A stretch of 64,000 nt of DNA from Candidatus Moranbacteria bacterium GW2011_GWC2_40_12 (GTDB taxonomy: Bacteria > Patescibacteria > Paceibacteria > Moranbacterales > UBA11712): assembly GCA_000995965.1 (NCBI GenBank), contig LBYD01000002.1, forward strand, positions 310,001 through 374,000, read 5' to 3'. The notes beneath the pieces are model-generated. The model was not told the origin of the DNA, ran no database searches, and saw nothing but the letters and a program-made list of their open reading frames with translations. Of this stretch, positions 17,462-26,461 are shown one piece after another. Position 1 is the first letter of the stretch, and the number at the start of each line of letters is the position of its first letter. The translations under genes and the position numbers were made by a program.

Positions 17462-18586
17462 TCAGGAAATTGGGAGCGTAATCGTGAAAGTGGTTCCCCG
17501 GTTTTCTTCGCTTTCGAGGGTGATCGTTCCTCCGTGCTTTTCAATGATGTTTTTGGCAACATAAAGCCCGAGGCCCGATCCGGAAGTCTCAAAGCCAATC
17601 GCGTTTTTAGAGCGATAAAATTTTGAAAATATTTTATCCATGTCTTTCTTGGGAATTCCAATTCCCGTGTCGGATATTTTAAACTGTATGTCTTTTTCCC
17701 TTCGGAAAGATTTGAGACTGATTTTCCCTCCCGGCGGAGTGTATTTCACCGCGTTGGCAAGGATATTGTCGAAAACAATGGACAGCCGCTCCTTGTCAAA
17801 TTTGAATGAAAAAGAAGAAGAAAGAGGCATATCAATGTCCATTTTTATTTTCTTTTCTTTTATCGTTGGATTGTGCTGATTGATTATTTCATCGATAATT
17901 GGCCCGATAGCCTGGACAGTGAAATTGAAGCCGGTTTTTCCCTCTTCGAGGCGGGCGGTATTCAAAAGATCATTAATGACGCTTATGGCGTAGTCAATCG
18001 TTTCCAATCCCTTCTCGACGATTTCCTTTTGAACGCCATTCAGCGATCCGGTATCTTTTTCAAGAAGAGTTGTATATGACCATTTTATTCCTGTTAGGGG
18101 CGTTCGGAGCTGGTGAGCAGCGACGGAGACAAATTCAGATTTCACATTGTCAACTTCCTGGAGGCTTTTATTGGCTTGGGTGAGTTCCCTCTCTCTCTCA
18201 AAAAGTTTTTTTGTGGTTTCCATGAAATCCTGGTTTGTTTTTTGCAATTTTTTGTTTATTTCTTCCAAGTCTCTTTCCCGCTGGCTGGATTTGTTGCTGG
18301 GGATGACAGTCGTATGTTTCTCCCAGCTTTTTTCCATTTCAGATTGGCGCTCCTGGATTCTTTTTGCGAATCTCCAATTCTGGAGGATTAAAAAAAAGCC
18401 CGCGAGCAGGCTCAATATTGCGGCGGCCGAAAGGGCCAGATATTTTTGTCCGAAATTCGGAGAAAAAAGAAACCAGACGAGATTGATTGAAATGAAACCC
18501 AAAAATAAAATAAAAAAATTAAACCAGCCGAATCCGGCAACGTTTGAACTGAGATTATTTTCTTCCGTTTTTATTTCCTCATTCAT
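17462..18586 (-). CDS. Membrane histidine kinase
   Basis: 374 residues. Two membrane helices (about 21-42 and 49-68), a coiled-coil linker (about 100-145), HisKA with His158 in SVAAHQLRTPL, and HATPase_c with NAVKYTPPGG, DTGIGIP and GSGLGLYVA. There is no large external sensor domain. It is translationally coupled to its receiver gene upstream by an ATGA overlap, so the two form a pair. Confidence 0.93.
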   Translation of the reverse strand: MNEEIKTEENNLSSNVAGFGWFNFFILFLGFISINLVWFLFSPNFGQKYLALSAAAILSLLAGFFLILQNWRFAKRIQERQSEMEKSWEKHTTVIPSNKSSQRERDLEEINKKLQKTNQDFMETTKKLFERERELTQANKSLQEVDNVKSEFVSVAAHQLRTPLTGIKWSYTTLLEKDTGSLNGVQKEIVEKGLETIDYAISVINDLLNTARLEEGKTGFNFTVQAIGPIIDEIINQHNPTIKEKKIKMDIDMPLSSSFSFKFDKERLSIVFDNILANAVKYTPPGGKISLKSFRREKDIQFKISDTGIGIPKKDMDKIFSKFYRSKNAIGFETSGSGLGLYVAKNIIEKHGGTITLESEENRGTTFTITLPIS

Positions 18587-18975
18587 TTTTTCAGGACGGA
18601 TTTCACTTTTTCGACTATCTCCGCCGGAGCGGTGTTGGCTTTCACGATATAATCAATTGCTCCCGCCTGGAGTCCTCGCTCAACTTCTTCAGGCTGGCCC
18701 AAATTAGACGTGATTATCACGGGGATATCTTTATATCCAGGGTCTTTTTTGATGTTGCCAAGCAAAACAATTCCGTCCGTCCCGGGAAGGATTATATCAA
18801 GAAGAATAAGGTCAATCTTGTTCTTTTTGAGTGTTTCAAGAGCGGCCTCGGCATTTGTCGCATTGAAAATCCCGTAGTTTTCCTGGGAGAATTTTCTCTG
18901 AAGAAGTCCGCTGATAAAGGCGTCGTCTTCGACAATAAGAATATATCCTGCTTTATTTTGATCCTTGTTTTCCAT
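18583..18975 (-). CDS. Receiver-only response regulator
   Basis: 130 residues; acid pair in VEDD and phospho-acceptor Asp60 (LILLDIILP), switch residues VIITSN and DYIVKAN. No output domain. First gene of a two-gene operon with the kinase at 17462. Confidence 0.93.
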   Translation of the reverse strand: MENKDQNKAGYILIVEDDAFISGLLQRKFSQENYGIFNATNAEAALETLKKNKIDLILLDIILPGTDGIVLLGNIKKDPGYKDIPVIITSNLGQPEEVERGLQAGAIDYIVKANTAPAEIVEKVKSVLKK

Positions 18976-19059
18976 GTTTTTTATTGAGTTTATTATTTCT
19001 GCTTATAATTCTATATTTATCCTGCGATAAGGTCAAATTTTCCCGGGAGTATGTCCTGA

Positions 19060-19094
19060 AAAGAAAAAGCCGCCCTCTCTTGCGGGAAGGCGGG
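19060..19094 (-). terminator. Terminator after the radical SAM gene
   Basis: Read on the minus strand: CCGCC ... GGCGG stem with an imperfect inner stem, then CTTTTTCTTTT. Confidence 0.7.
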
Positions 19095-19118
19095 TGGTTT
19101 GGCAAGGCAGGCCCTTTA

Positions 19119-20597
19119 TCATTTCGTGATTCTTTCCGCGAAGCCAATGAAGTGTTCTCCGAAGATTGCATGGACGACAGCTTCAGAAAAAAGGCCGGGC
19201 TTGAACAGAGCTGTTTTCACAAGAAGTTTCCAATATAGCCAGCGCTGTTTCGACAAAAAGCCGATTTTCCAGAGGCTTCCGAGAAAAGCTTTGATATCTC
19301 TCCCGGATATTTTTCCCTTGACCGTTCGATGATAGACTTGAAACTCTGTGTAAATTCTCCCGTAGTAATTTTTCGGAGAATAAAGTTCCTCGATCAAGAG
19401 CTTGTATCCTTTCAAAAGATTCTCCTTACCCATTTTTGGGACGATATTAGTGTCGTTGAAAGTGTTGTCCCATTTTTTATACCCGTTATCAATGCGGCCC
19501 TCTCCGTCAAGTCTCATATAGAGATCGGTTTCCGGCAAGGCAATCAAGGGACCAACCATCGCGACGACGATACCTGTCAATTCGATAAAATCAGCCATGG
19601 CTTTGAAGGCAGCAAGAGTGTCGCTATCAAAGCCGACAATGAATCCAGCCATCACTTTCATGCCGTGCCGCTGGATGATTTCAACTGAATCGGCGAGGTT
19701 TCGTTTGAGGTTTTGATATTTCCCGCAATCTTGCAAGGCTTTCAGGTTTGGGGTTTCAATGCCGACGAAGACCTGGTGAAAATTCGATTCACTCATGAGC
19801 CGCATGAGCTCCTCGTCTTCGGCGATGTTTATGCTGACTTGGGAAAAAAACTTGAAGGGATGGCCATGCTGTTTTTGCCACGCGATGAGAACGCGCAGAA
19901 ATTTTTTGGCTGCCATTTTATTGCCGATAAAGTTGTCATCGACAATAAATACAGAGCCGCGCCAGCCTAATTCATATATTGCTTGCAATTCGGCCATCAT
20001 TTGAGTTGGCGTTTTTGTCCGCACTTTCTCCCCAAAGATTTTTCTGATGTCACAAAACTCGCATTTGAATGGGCACCCGCGTGAAAATTGGATAGACATA
20101 GTCGCGTATTTATCCATTTTTATCAGGTGCCACGCTGGGAGAGGCGTTTCGCAAAGATCGGGAAATTTTTGGCAGGTGTAGCTCGGCAACGCGTTTCCCG
20201 CTTCAAGATCCGACAGCAGGGAGGGCAAGACATTTTCCGCCTCGCCCCGGAGGACATGATCGACGCCCGGAAATTTTTCCCGAGCCGTGGTGAAAGCGGG
20301 GCCGCCTCCCACTACAGTTTTTCCAAAATCCTTGCACCGCTTTATTACCTCGTTGGCGCTTTGGAGCTGAATGAGCATCGCGCTGACAAAAACAACATCT
20401 GCCCATTTTATATGTTCTTCAGTGAGAGGCTCGATATTGATGTCAACAAGCTCTATTTCCCATTCTTTTGGGAGCATGGAAGCAATTGTGGGAAGTCCAA
20501 GGGGAGGAAAAGCGGCTTCCTTGCCGACAAATGGCAGGGCCCCTTCATATTCCCAGAAAGACGGCGGACACTTTGGATAAACAAGCAACGCTTTCAT
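19119..20597 (-). CDS. B12-binding radical SAM protein (DUF4070 type)
   Basis: 492 residues. An N-terminal cobalamin-binding Rossmann domain (about 1-150, with PPLGLPTIASML and VVGGGPAFT) precedes a radical SAM core with the [4Fe-4S] motif RGCPFKCEFCDI (CxxxCxxC), DDNFIGNK and an IETPN motif. The C-terminal 130 residues fit the DUF4070 extension. The substrate cannot be inferred; relatives act on lipids or cofactors, usually by methylation or rearrangement. It is monocistronic with its own terminator. Confidence 0.9.
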   Translation of the reverse strand: MKALLVYPKCPPSFWEYEGALPFVGKEAAFPPLGLPTIASMLPKEWEIELVDINIEPLTEEHIKWADVVFVSAMLIQLQSANEVIKRCKDFGKTVVGGGPAFTTAREKFPGVDHVLRGEAENVLPSLLSDLEAGNALPSYTCQKFPDLCETPLPAWHLIKMDKYATMSIQFSRGCPFKCEFCDIRKIFGEKVRTKTPTQMMAELQAIYELGWRGSVFIVDDNFIGNKMAAKKFLRVLIAWQKQHGHPFKFFSQVSINIAEDEELMRLMSESNFHQVFVGIETPNLKALQDCGKYQNLKRNLADSVEIIQRHGMKVMAGFIVGFDSDTLAAFKAMADFIELTGIVVAMVGPLIALPETDLYMRLDGEGRIDNGYKKWDNTFNDTNIVPKMGKENLLKGYKLLIEELYSPKNYYGRIYTEFQVYHRTVKGKISGRDIKAFLGSLWKIGFLSKQRWLYWKLLVKTALFKPGLFSEAVVHAIFGEHFIGFAERITK

Positions 20598-20714
20598 AGC
20601 GCTTTCTCCTTTTTTGAAGTGGGGTTTGCTATTTTAACGGATTTTTCCGATTGATATTTTAACGAGCCAAAGCTATATATAATATCAGTTCGTTGAACTG
20701 GTGCTTTCGAAATG

Positions 20715-20786
20715 GGCGACCAGAGGGAATCGAACCCTCGTTCTTGGGACCACAACCCAATGTCCTGCCATTGAACGATGGCCGCC
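20715..20786 (-). tRNA. tRNA-His (anticodon GTG)
   Basis: Acceptor GCGGCCA pairs with TGGTCGC, with an encoded G(-1) at 20786 opposite C73 at 20715, the His identity pair. Anticodon loop TTGTGGT; T-loop TTCGATT. CCA is not encoded. Confidence 0.95.
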
Positions 20787-20796
20787 ATGTTTTTTG

Positions 20797-20869
20797 TGCG
20801 CGCACCAGGGCTCGAACCTGGGACCGTTTGCTTAAGAGGCAACTGCTCTACCAGCTGAGCTATGCGCGC
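20797..20869 (-). tRNA. tRNA-Lys (anticodon CTT)
   Basis: Acceptor GCGCGCA/TGCGCGC, D-stem GCTC/GAGC, anticodon loop CTCTTAA, T-arm CCAGG-TTCGAGC-CCTGG, discriminator A. CCA is not encoded. Confidence 0.93.
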
Positions 20870-20985
20870 AGATAAATATTGCCCAGTGTACTGAATAATT
20901 AGGTGTAAGGCAACAAAGACTTGTCTCCCGGGGAGGCCCGTCTCCAATGAATTTTCGGCGGGTAAAAATCTCACCTCCAGTTTTG

Positions 20986-21057
20986 TGTCCCCGCGAGGAA
21001 TCGAACCTCGATCTAGAGCTTAGAAGGCTCCCGTTCTATCCGTTGAACTACAGGGAC
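20986..21057 (-). tRNA. tRNA-Arg (anticodon TCT)
   Basis: Acceptor GTCCCTG/CGGGGAC with one G-U, anticodon loop CTTCTAA, T-arm CGAGG-TTCGATT-CCTCG. CCA is not encoded. A degenerate copy of this gene appears near 50952-51013. Confidence 0.94.
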
Positions 21058-21121
21058 AAGCATACGAACAAATTATCACATTCAGTGAGTATATCTAATT
21101 TAGATGTTGAAGTCAATTATC

Positions 21122-22423
21122 TCACAATCCATTGGCTTTTTTGTATTCTTTCCATTCTTTGCTTGACCAATCAGACGGTTTTTCAGTTATCTTTTCTTCT
21201 CCGGGATGGGGATATTTGGATGGCGAGTCGTAGCTCGATTTGAATTCCGATTTTCGGATGAGATTTCCGTCCGCGCCATAGACTTCCTGATAGAGAACCG
21301 TTTTCATGGCGCCGCCTGCGCCGCGCGAAGTGATCGTCGGTCCTACAAGCTTTGTCTCACGCCCGTCTTTGGTTCCATAAAAATCAAATGTGAGCTGAGT
21401 CCCTTCGATATGGGTTTGGATGAGGATATATCCCGGCGTATCGTTTACGAAGCGAAGATCGGGATTGGGAATATATACCGTCGCGTCGGTTCCCTGCGGG
21501 GCGTAGTATTGCACCGGGTAGGCGTGGTTGGTGCGGGCGGTGATTTTGAGGCCGGCGTTGAGCGCCGCCCGAAAGCAAGTCGTTGAAACCTGGCACATTC
21601 CTCCGCCGTATTCGGGAATGGTTTTGTCCACCTTGATGACGAGTTCTGGAAGATATCCGGTTGACTTGTCGACAGGGCCGAGCGTTTTGATGAAAGAGAA
21701 CTCCTCACCGGGTTTTATCAGCACGCCGTTGAATCGCTTCGCGCCGACTCCAATATTATGGATCCGGTTCTTGGGCGAGCCGCGAAAATTGGAAATTCCT
21801 GTTGCGATGAGTTCCTTGATGCCGTATTGAGCGACGTCGGAACTTGAAACCTCTGGTTTCATGATATTCGTTTCAATTTCGATATCTTTCGCGTAGGGAT
21901 TTTTTTCGAGTTCCGAGCGGATTTTTTCGAGGCTCTTTTCAGGGTTGATTTCAAATCCGTTCTTGCTTACGGCAAAGGCGGAAACTTTTCCCTCCGAAAA
22001 AGTGAGTTTCGCGTTTTCGGGATTCACGCGAGTCTCATTTTGGGCGTTTTCGAGATATTTCTTGAGGCTAACCTCGTCAACGGAAAGCCTGGTTGATATT
22101 TTGGTGTGATAGCGGTCCCGGATCTGGGTCAGAAAGCGGAAATATATCGTGAGGCTCGGATGGCTGGACGGAGAAAAATTTATATTCTCGGCTTCGGAGT
22201 CGTAGCCCGAATTGATTTTGAGCGACGGGCGGATCCTTATCCAGCCAAGAAGACTGTTTTTTTCGACGGCGATCTTTTGTCCGCTGAAATGAAAGAAGAG
22301 CGGAGAGCCGATCACTTCCTGGACTTTGTCCACTGAAAAATCGCCGAGACTCAACTCTTCGGCCTGGGTAATCAGCGGAAAACTCAAAAATAAAATTGTA
22401 GCAAAAATAATTTTCTGCCTCAT
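21122..22423 (-). CDS. VanW-family secreted/anchored protein
   Basis: 433 residues from ATG 22423, chosen because it gives a signal peptide (MRQKIIFATILFLSFPLITQA); a longer frame from 22543 would bury it. An N-terminal putative peptidoglycan-binding region (about 60-200) is followed by the VanW domain with GEEFSFIKTLGP, YGGGMCQVSTTCFRAAL and NHAYPVQYYAPQGTDATV. VanW proteins are cell-surface, of unknown biochemical role. A likely -10 (TATAAT, 22451-22456) lies 28 bases before the start. Confidence 0.9.
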   Translation of the reverse strand: MRQKIIFATILFLSFPLITQAEELSLGDFSVDKVQEVIGSPLFFHFSGQKIAVEKNSLLGWIRIRPSLKINSGYDSEAENINFSPSSHPSLTIYFRFLTQIRDRYHTKISTRLSVDEVSLKKYLENAQNETRVNPENAKLTFSEGKVSAFAVSKNGFEINPEKSLEKIRSELEKNPYAKDIEIETNIMKPEVSSSDVAQYGIKELIATGISNFRGSPKNRIHNIGVGAKRFNGVLIKPGEEFSFIKTLGPVDKSTGYLPELVIKVDKTIPEYGGGMCQVSTTCFRAALNAGLKITARTNHAYPVQYYAPQGTDATVYIPNPDLRFVNDTPGYILIQTHIEGTQLTFDFYGTKDGRETKLVGPTITSRGAGGAMKTVLYQEVYGADGNLIRKSEFKSSYDSPSKYPHPGEEKITEKPSDWSSKEWKEYKKANGL

Positions 22424-22450
22424 TGTATTTAGAATACTTGAAAATGCATT

Positions 22451-22456
22451 ATTATA
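22451..22456 (-). promoter_or_regulatory. -10 box of the VanW gene
   Basis: TATAAT on the minus strand, well placed for a start near 22444; no clear -35. Confidence 0.5.
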
Positions 22457-22544
22457 CAATATTACAATATTTATTTTCGGAAATAAATACAATTTAGCAT
22501 TTTCCCACGGCCGTATAATTTTGCTAATTTTGTGCGTTCTCAAT

Positions 22545-22628
22545 AAAAAACAGGCCGGTCCGCGACGGAAACGTGTCCGTCGGGATCAGCCTGGGTATAA
22601 TCCCTTCTAACATTTAATGTTAGGATAA
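22545..22628 (-). ncRNA. Candidate small RNA with its own promoter and terminator
   Basis: On the minus strand an extended -10 (TGATATAAT, near 22633-22641) is followed by a hairpin CTAACAT-TTA-ATGTTAG (about 22605-22621), a GGGATTATACCC mini-hairpin, and a long terminator hairpin: CAGGC (22589-22593) / GCCTG (22551-22555) enclosing CGACGGA / TCCGTCG, then TTTTTT. The transcript would be about 85 nt. It lies between the purC terminator and the VanW promoter, so it looks independent. No known family recognised; a VanW leader is the alternative. Confidence 0.5.
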
Positions 22629-22661
22629 TATTATATCAATATTTTCGATATTCTTGCATAA

Positions 22662-22693
22662 GAAAACCCTGTCCCGAGGGAGGGGGACAGGGT
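22662..22693 (-). terminator. Terminator of the purB-purE-purC operon
   Basis: Read on the minus strand: ACCCTGTCCC / GGGACAGGGT, a perfect 10-bp stem, then TTTCTT. Confidence 0.85.
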
Positions 22694-22723
22694 GCTGAGG
22701 TTACTGTTTCAGTAAAGGTGCCG

Positions 22724-23890
22724 TTAGATTTGATGCTGATGCATTGCCAAACAGCAGCGCAGATTACGGCGGCCGGTTTCCAGGACGTTGGCATTCGTCA
22801 TGGTAACTGTCTTATCGGCGGCAATGTGATAATCGCCCTGGCCGGTCTCCTTTGACCGGAGCCGAAAGTTCTCTTTGCAGTCATATTCACGCATGCAAGC
22901 CAAGGCCAGCTCTTCCATGCCGCGGGCGCGGTATTTGTCTCCCAGCTCCGTCCAGAACGTCGGGCGCCAGCGGCTACTGTCCGTGGTGCCTTTTTCGTCG
23001 CCGAGGCGGACCACGCCTTTTTCCCGGTTGTAGCGGGCAAAGTCCATGAATGCCCGAGGGTTGAATTCCGGCCATTCCTGCCATTCGTTTCTCCGGCGGC
23101 CGATACTGGTCAGAGCCTTACCGAAAAAATAGTCTATGAATTCGTTGAAGTCATGAGGCACATAGCCGACCGGGTTAATGGGCAGGCCTTCCGGAAACTG
23201 GAAAAATTCAAATTTGTCGTCCGGATGCTGGTAACCGCACCATTTGCCATGCCGGGCGATCTCGAGGTGCAGTTTCATGGAGATGCCGTAAATATAGTTG
23301 GCGACATCGGCGTCGCCGACCGTTTCCGCAAATTCCTTGAGCGTCAAGTTCTGATCCTTATGGCCTTTCGACGCCTTGGAAGTCGGAGTCAGCATGAGGC
23401 GGGGCAACTCGTCGCCGAGCCTCAGACCTTTGGGAATTTCCTGGCCGCAGATTTCGGTTTTTCCCACGCCAGATCCCTCTAGAGTGTCTCGGACAATGCA
23501 TTCGACTTTGAATGGGCTTTCCGCCTGAAGATGCAGGGTGCTCCTCAAGAGAATTTCCGGCGGCAGGAGCCGCGTCAATTCTTTGTGCTCTCCTTCGAGG
23601 TCCAATGTAACCTGGTCAATGGGCACAAAGCCACCGACAATTTGGGTGAACAGCTTGTCCAGGGCCCGGATGATCATGCCTTTTCCCGGATAATGGGCCG
23701 GGACATTACCTTCCAAAAGATGCTTTTGGTCAAAGGCGCCGATGAGGTCCCGGACGACCATCAGTAAGAGGCTATAGAACTCAAAGATGGCTCTGACTTT
23801 ACCGTCATAATACTTTTTGAGCCCCGGAATCTGGACATCGATCACCGGCGCGGCTGTCAAAGGGTTCATTCCACCAAAAAGTTTTAACAT
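22724..23890 (-). CDS. purC: SAICAR synthase (PurC)
   Basis: Ligates Asp to CAIR in de novo purine synthesis. 388 residues; longer than the short bacterial type (about 240) and nearer the long type (about 300). Visible family motifs: GKVRAIFEF (phosphate loop), GAFDQ, PGKGMIIRALDKLF, VECIVRDTLEGSG, TPTSKA-KGHKDQN and the C-terminal DSSRW. The C-terminal 60 residues (ARGMEELALACMREYDC...) are extra. A good ribosome site (GAGGAG) precedes ATG. Last gene of a purB-purE-purC operon that is visibly more GC-rich than its surroundings. Confidence 0.85.
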   Translation of the reverse strand: MLKLFGGMNPLTAAPVIDVQIPGLKKYYDGKVRAIFEFYSLLLMVVRDLIGAFDQKHLLEGNVPAHYPGKGMIIRALDKLFTQIVGGFVPIDQVTLDLEGEHKELTRLLPPEILLRSTLHLQAESPFKVECIVRDTLEGSGVGKTEICGQEIPKGLRLGDELPRLMLTPTSKASKGHKDQNLTLKEFAETVGDADVANYIYGISMKLHLEIARHGKWCGYQHPDDKFEFFQFPEGLPINPVGYVPHDFNEFIDYFFGKALTSIGRRRNEWQEWPEFNPRAFMDFARYNREKGVVRLGDEKGTTDSSRWRPTFWTELGDKYRARGMEELALACMREYDCKENFRLRSKETGQGDYHIAADKTVTMTNANVLETGRRNLRCCLAMHQHQI

Positions 23891-23946
23891 ACTCGTCTTC
23901 TCCTCTCCGTTATTAATTATTCCCCGGCTTTTGAGGGGGTTAGGGA

Positions 23947-24468
23947 TTATGCAGGCCAGCCGTGCTCGTCGGCTAATTTTAGAGCAGCTTTCTCCACGTC
24001 CTGGACCATGCCGATACGCTTGTTTTTCAGTTTCAGCTCAAAAAGCTTTTCCTTAATGGCTAAAATCTGGATGGCAGCAATAGCGGCATTTTTTGCTCCG
24101 TTAATGGCCATAGTCATAACGGGTACGCCGGGCGGCATCTGGACAGATGCCAGAAGAGCGTCCAGGCCTCCAAGCGTCGAGGAAGACGAAGCAAGCGGAA
24201 CGGCGATGACTGGTAGCGTTGTATGGCTGGCGACAATGCCGGCCAAATGGGCGGCCATGCCAGCGGCGCAGATAAACACCTTGCAGCCGCGCTTTTCCCA
24301 TTCTTTTACTGTATCTTCGACTCTCTTTGGTGTGCGATGGCCGGATGCAACAGTGCTGGCAAAGAGAACTTCATACTCTTCCAGCGTAGCCTTTGCCGGT
24401 TCAACCAGAGGTCGGTCGGAAATGCTGCCCATGATAATACCGGCCAAAATAGGATATTTTGGTGCCAT
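23947..24468 (-). CDS. purE: N5-carboxyaminoimidazole ribonucleotide mutase (PurE)
   Basis: Moves the carboxyl group to make CAIR, the substrate of PurC next door. 173 residues from ATG 24468, selected by the strong site GGAGGAT; the longer frame from 24525 lacks one. Motifs: GIIMGSISDRP (phosphate binding), SGHRTPKRV (catalytic His), AAGMAAHLAGIVASHTTLPVIAVP and GLDALLASVQMPPGVPV. No purK is seen, so it could use bicarbonate-derived N5-CAIR from elsewhere or act directly on AIR. Confidence 0.9.
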   Translation of the reverse strand: MAPKYPILAGIIMGSISDRPLVEPAKATLEEYEVLFASTVASGHRTPKRVEDTVKEWEKRGCKVFICAAGMAAHLAGIVASHTTLPVIAVPLASSSSTLGGLDALLASVQMPPGVPVMTMAINGAKNAAIAAIQILAIKEKLFELKLKNKRIGMVQDVEKAALKLADEHGWPA

Positions 24469-24511
24469 AACATCCTCCATTTTCAGCCCGTTTGCACAGG
24501 CCGGGTTCAGG

Positions 24512-26128
24512 TTATTCCGCATCATGCGGCAATTTTGAAATGTAGAGTAATTTATCCGCTGCGTCGAAAGTGCGCCTAAAGAAGATCTTCAAGGCCTCCA
24601 GCTCCTCTTTGGCCTTTTTCGCCGCGGGTTCCACCAGTTTTTGCCAATTCAGCAAGCCGCGGAGTTCCTCGCGCAGCTCAACTGGCAATTGAAATTTCTC
24701 CATGAACGATTCGAGACCGCGGCCAAACTGTTCGGCGTTAGCATACGAGCCATCGTTATTAATGGAGATTTTTTGCAGTTCACGGTAGGGGTCGCCATCA
24801 ATGCCAGCTCGTTTCAGAACCGTCTGAATCGAACTGCCTGCCATTCCGGGATACTCATCAAGAATCCAGCTGATTTTCTTGGGGTTCGGCTGATAGCTCT
24901 TCAGCTCTTTTGAGATACGCGGCAGAGCGATAAAGATTGGCATGAAGACGTTACCCAGATTCCGGCAGAGATAGGAACGACCCATGTCTCCGCCGTGGGG
25001 GAAGTCCATCAGCTCACGCGCCAGGTTTAGCAAGAGAGCTATGCTCTCGCGGAGCATTTTCCTTCCGCCTTCGTGGCCCCATCCGTTGGATTTTCCGGGC
25101 ATAATAGAAGATCCTTTGGCGCCAGCCCTTTTGACCTTCACGAATAATTGCGCAGGACAGCTGGCAAGAGACAGAAAGTCGCTGGTGATCTTTATGACCT
25201 CGTTCAAAATGGCAGTGATGGTCATGAAGATTTGCGCCTCGACCACGTAAGTGACGGATTGGGCGGTGACGGGTTCATAGTGTAGGCCGAAGCTTTCCAC
25301 GAAATCTTTGGCAAACTCCCACCAATCAATGTCGGGGTAGGCGGCGTAGTGGCACATGAGCTGGCCGGTAGCACCGCCCATCTTGCCGGAAAACGGCTGG
25401 AAGGTGTCGCGGTTAATCATGAGCTTCTTGACCAGATATTTGATCGCGTTGAGACCGATGACGGACTTGGTGCAAAGAGCAATCGGTTCGGCAGATTGTT
25501 GATGGGTGAACTCCGGAATGATCAAGGGCCCGTTTTGCTCGCAAGTTTCCACGAAGGTGATTTGATCCAGGCAATACGTGGAGAGAAACTTTATGAAGTG
25601 CCCGAAGAGTTCATTTCCCATGAGTCCCATAACGATGCTCATCGGGTCTTCCGAAGTGCCCGCGAAATGAAGTCCTTCCACGGAAGACTCAAGTTCCGGA
25701 AAAAGGTGGAGGACTTTGAGTTTCAGGTAGTCTCCCGCGGCCGCCGTGTCATGTTCAGTCACCCGTTCGATCAATTCCGCTTGGCGAACTTCCTCCGCGG
25801 TAATCCCAATGCCCTGAATTTTTTCGATGTCTTCCGCGCTTAGCTCCTGGATGATTTTTTGGTGCTTGAATTTGCCATTGTAGCTTTTCATGATCCGGGC
25901 CAACGCAAAGAAGTATTCCTTCATGACCATGAACCGGAGCAGCCCGAGACGGCGTCCAGAAGTGATATTGCACAAGAAATCCGTGCTATCGCCATAGCGG
26001 CCAAGTCCCGGGATTGGAGATTCCAATCGTTCCCGATCATCTCGCGTCAATTCGTAGCCGAAGAGTTCGTGCCGGCCGATAAATTTCCAGCCATATCCCG
26101 CAACCATTTCTTCAAGTTTTTTACTCAT
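24512..26128 (-). CDS. purB: Adenylosuccinate lyase (PurB)
   Basis: Cleaves SAICAR to AICAR and adenylosuccinate to AMP. 538 residues. Motifs: TEHDTAAAGDYLKL, HFAGTSEDPMS, and the superfamily signature KGSSIMPGKSNGW with the flexible catalytic loop Ser. The ribosome site is GGGAGAGAG. First gene of the operon; the 5' region (26129-26170) holds an ACTGA-TTG-TCAGT palindrome that could be an operator. No purine riboswitch is visible. Confidence 0.92.
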   Translation of the reverse strand: MSKKLEEMVAGYGWKFIGRHELFGYELTRDDRERLESPIPGLGRYGDSTDFLCNITSGRRLGLLRFMVMKEYFFALARIMKSYNGKFKHQKIIQELSAEDIEKIQGIGITAEEVRQAELIERVTEHDTAAAGDYLKLKVLHLFPELESSVEGLHFAGTSEDPMSIVMGLMGNELFGHFIKFLSTYCLDQITFVETCEQNGPLIIPEFTHQQSAEPIALCTKSVIGLNAIKYLVKKLMINRDTFQPFSGKMGGATGQLMCHYAAYPDIDWWEFAKDFVESFGLHYEPVTAQSVTYVVEAQIFMTITAILNEVIKITSDFLSLASCPAQLFVKVKRAGAKGSSIMPGKSNGWGHEGGRKMLRESIALLLNLARELMDFPHGGDMGRSYLCRNLGNVFMPIFIALPRISKELKSYQPNPKKISWILDEYPGMAGSSIQTVLKRAGIDGDPYRELQKISINNDGSYANAEQFGRGLESFMEKFQLPVELREELRGLLNWQKLVEPAAKKAKEELEALKIFFRRTFDAADKLLYISKLPHDAE

Positions 26129-26461
26129 GTTCTCTCTCCCGAAAATATTTTATTAACTGATTGTCAGTGATATGGTTGAAATAGCTTTCGCTACATTATG
26201 AGGTTTTTAAAGTTCAGAAACACAAAAACCAAGCCCTCCCAAGCCTGGCCCTCCGTGCCTATAATCTAGGGAAAAACACGCAAAAAAGCAAGAAAATATT
26301 AGCCGGAACACATTTTCAGCTTTGACTTGAAAAATTGCGAAATACTTAGTAAAAATACATCATCAATAATTATGCTATAGCATTAATATTGTTGATTGTG
26401 ACATTTTCAATCAAAAAACGAACCTCGCGGTCCGTTTTTTGAAAAGTATATAATTTGTAAC
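26129..26461. other. Intergenic region between purB and hsp20
   Basis: 333 bp. It holds the purB leader with the ACTGA-TTG-TCAGT palindrome (26156-26168), an A/T-rich stretch with no ORF, and a terminator near its end. No gene seen. Confidence 0.6.
26413..26440 (-). terminator. Terminator of hsp20
   Basis: AAAAAACGAACC / GGTCCGTTTTTT with loop TCGC. The stem is flanked by A and T runs, so it works in both directions. Confidence 0.82.

Noticed and set aside
18147..18707. 186-codon ORF antisense to kinase and receiver
   Set aside because: Shadow frame; the minus-strand genes have clear motifs.
20715..20786. tRNA-His lacking an encoded G(-1)
   Set aside because: On first alignment the base appeared to be T; with the T-stem correctly placed G(-1) is encoded opposite C73.
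20594..20974. 126-codon minus-strand ORF
   Set aside because: It runs through tRNA-His and tRNA-Lys in the sense direction; chance frame.
26129..26461. Purine riboswitch before purB
   Set aside because: Only a short palindrome is seen; none of the conserved aptamer core could be found.
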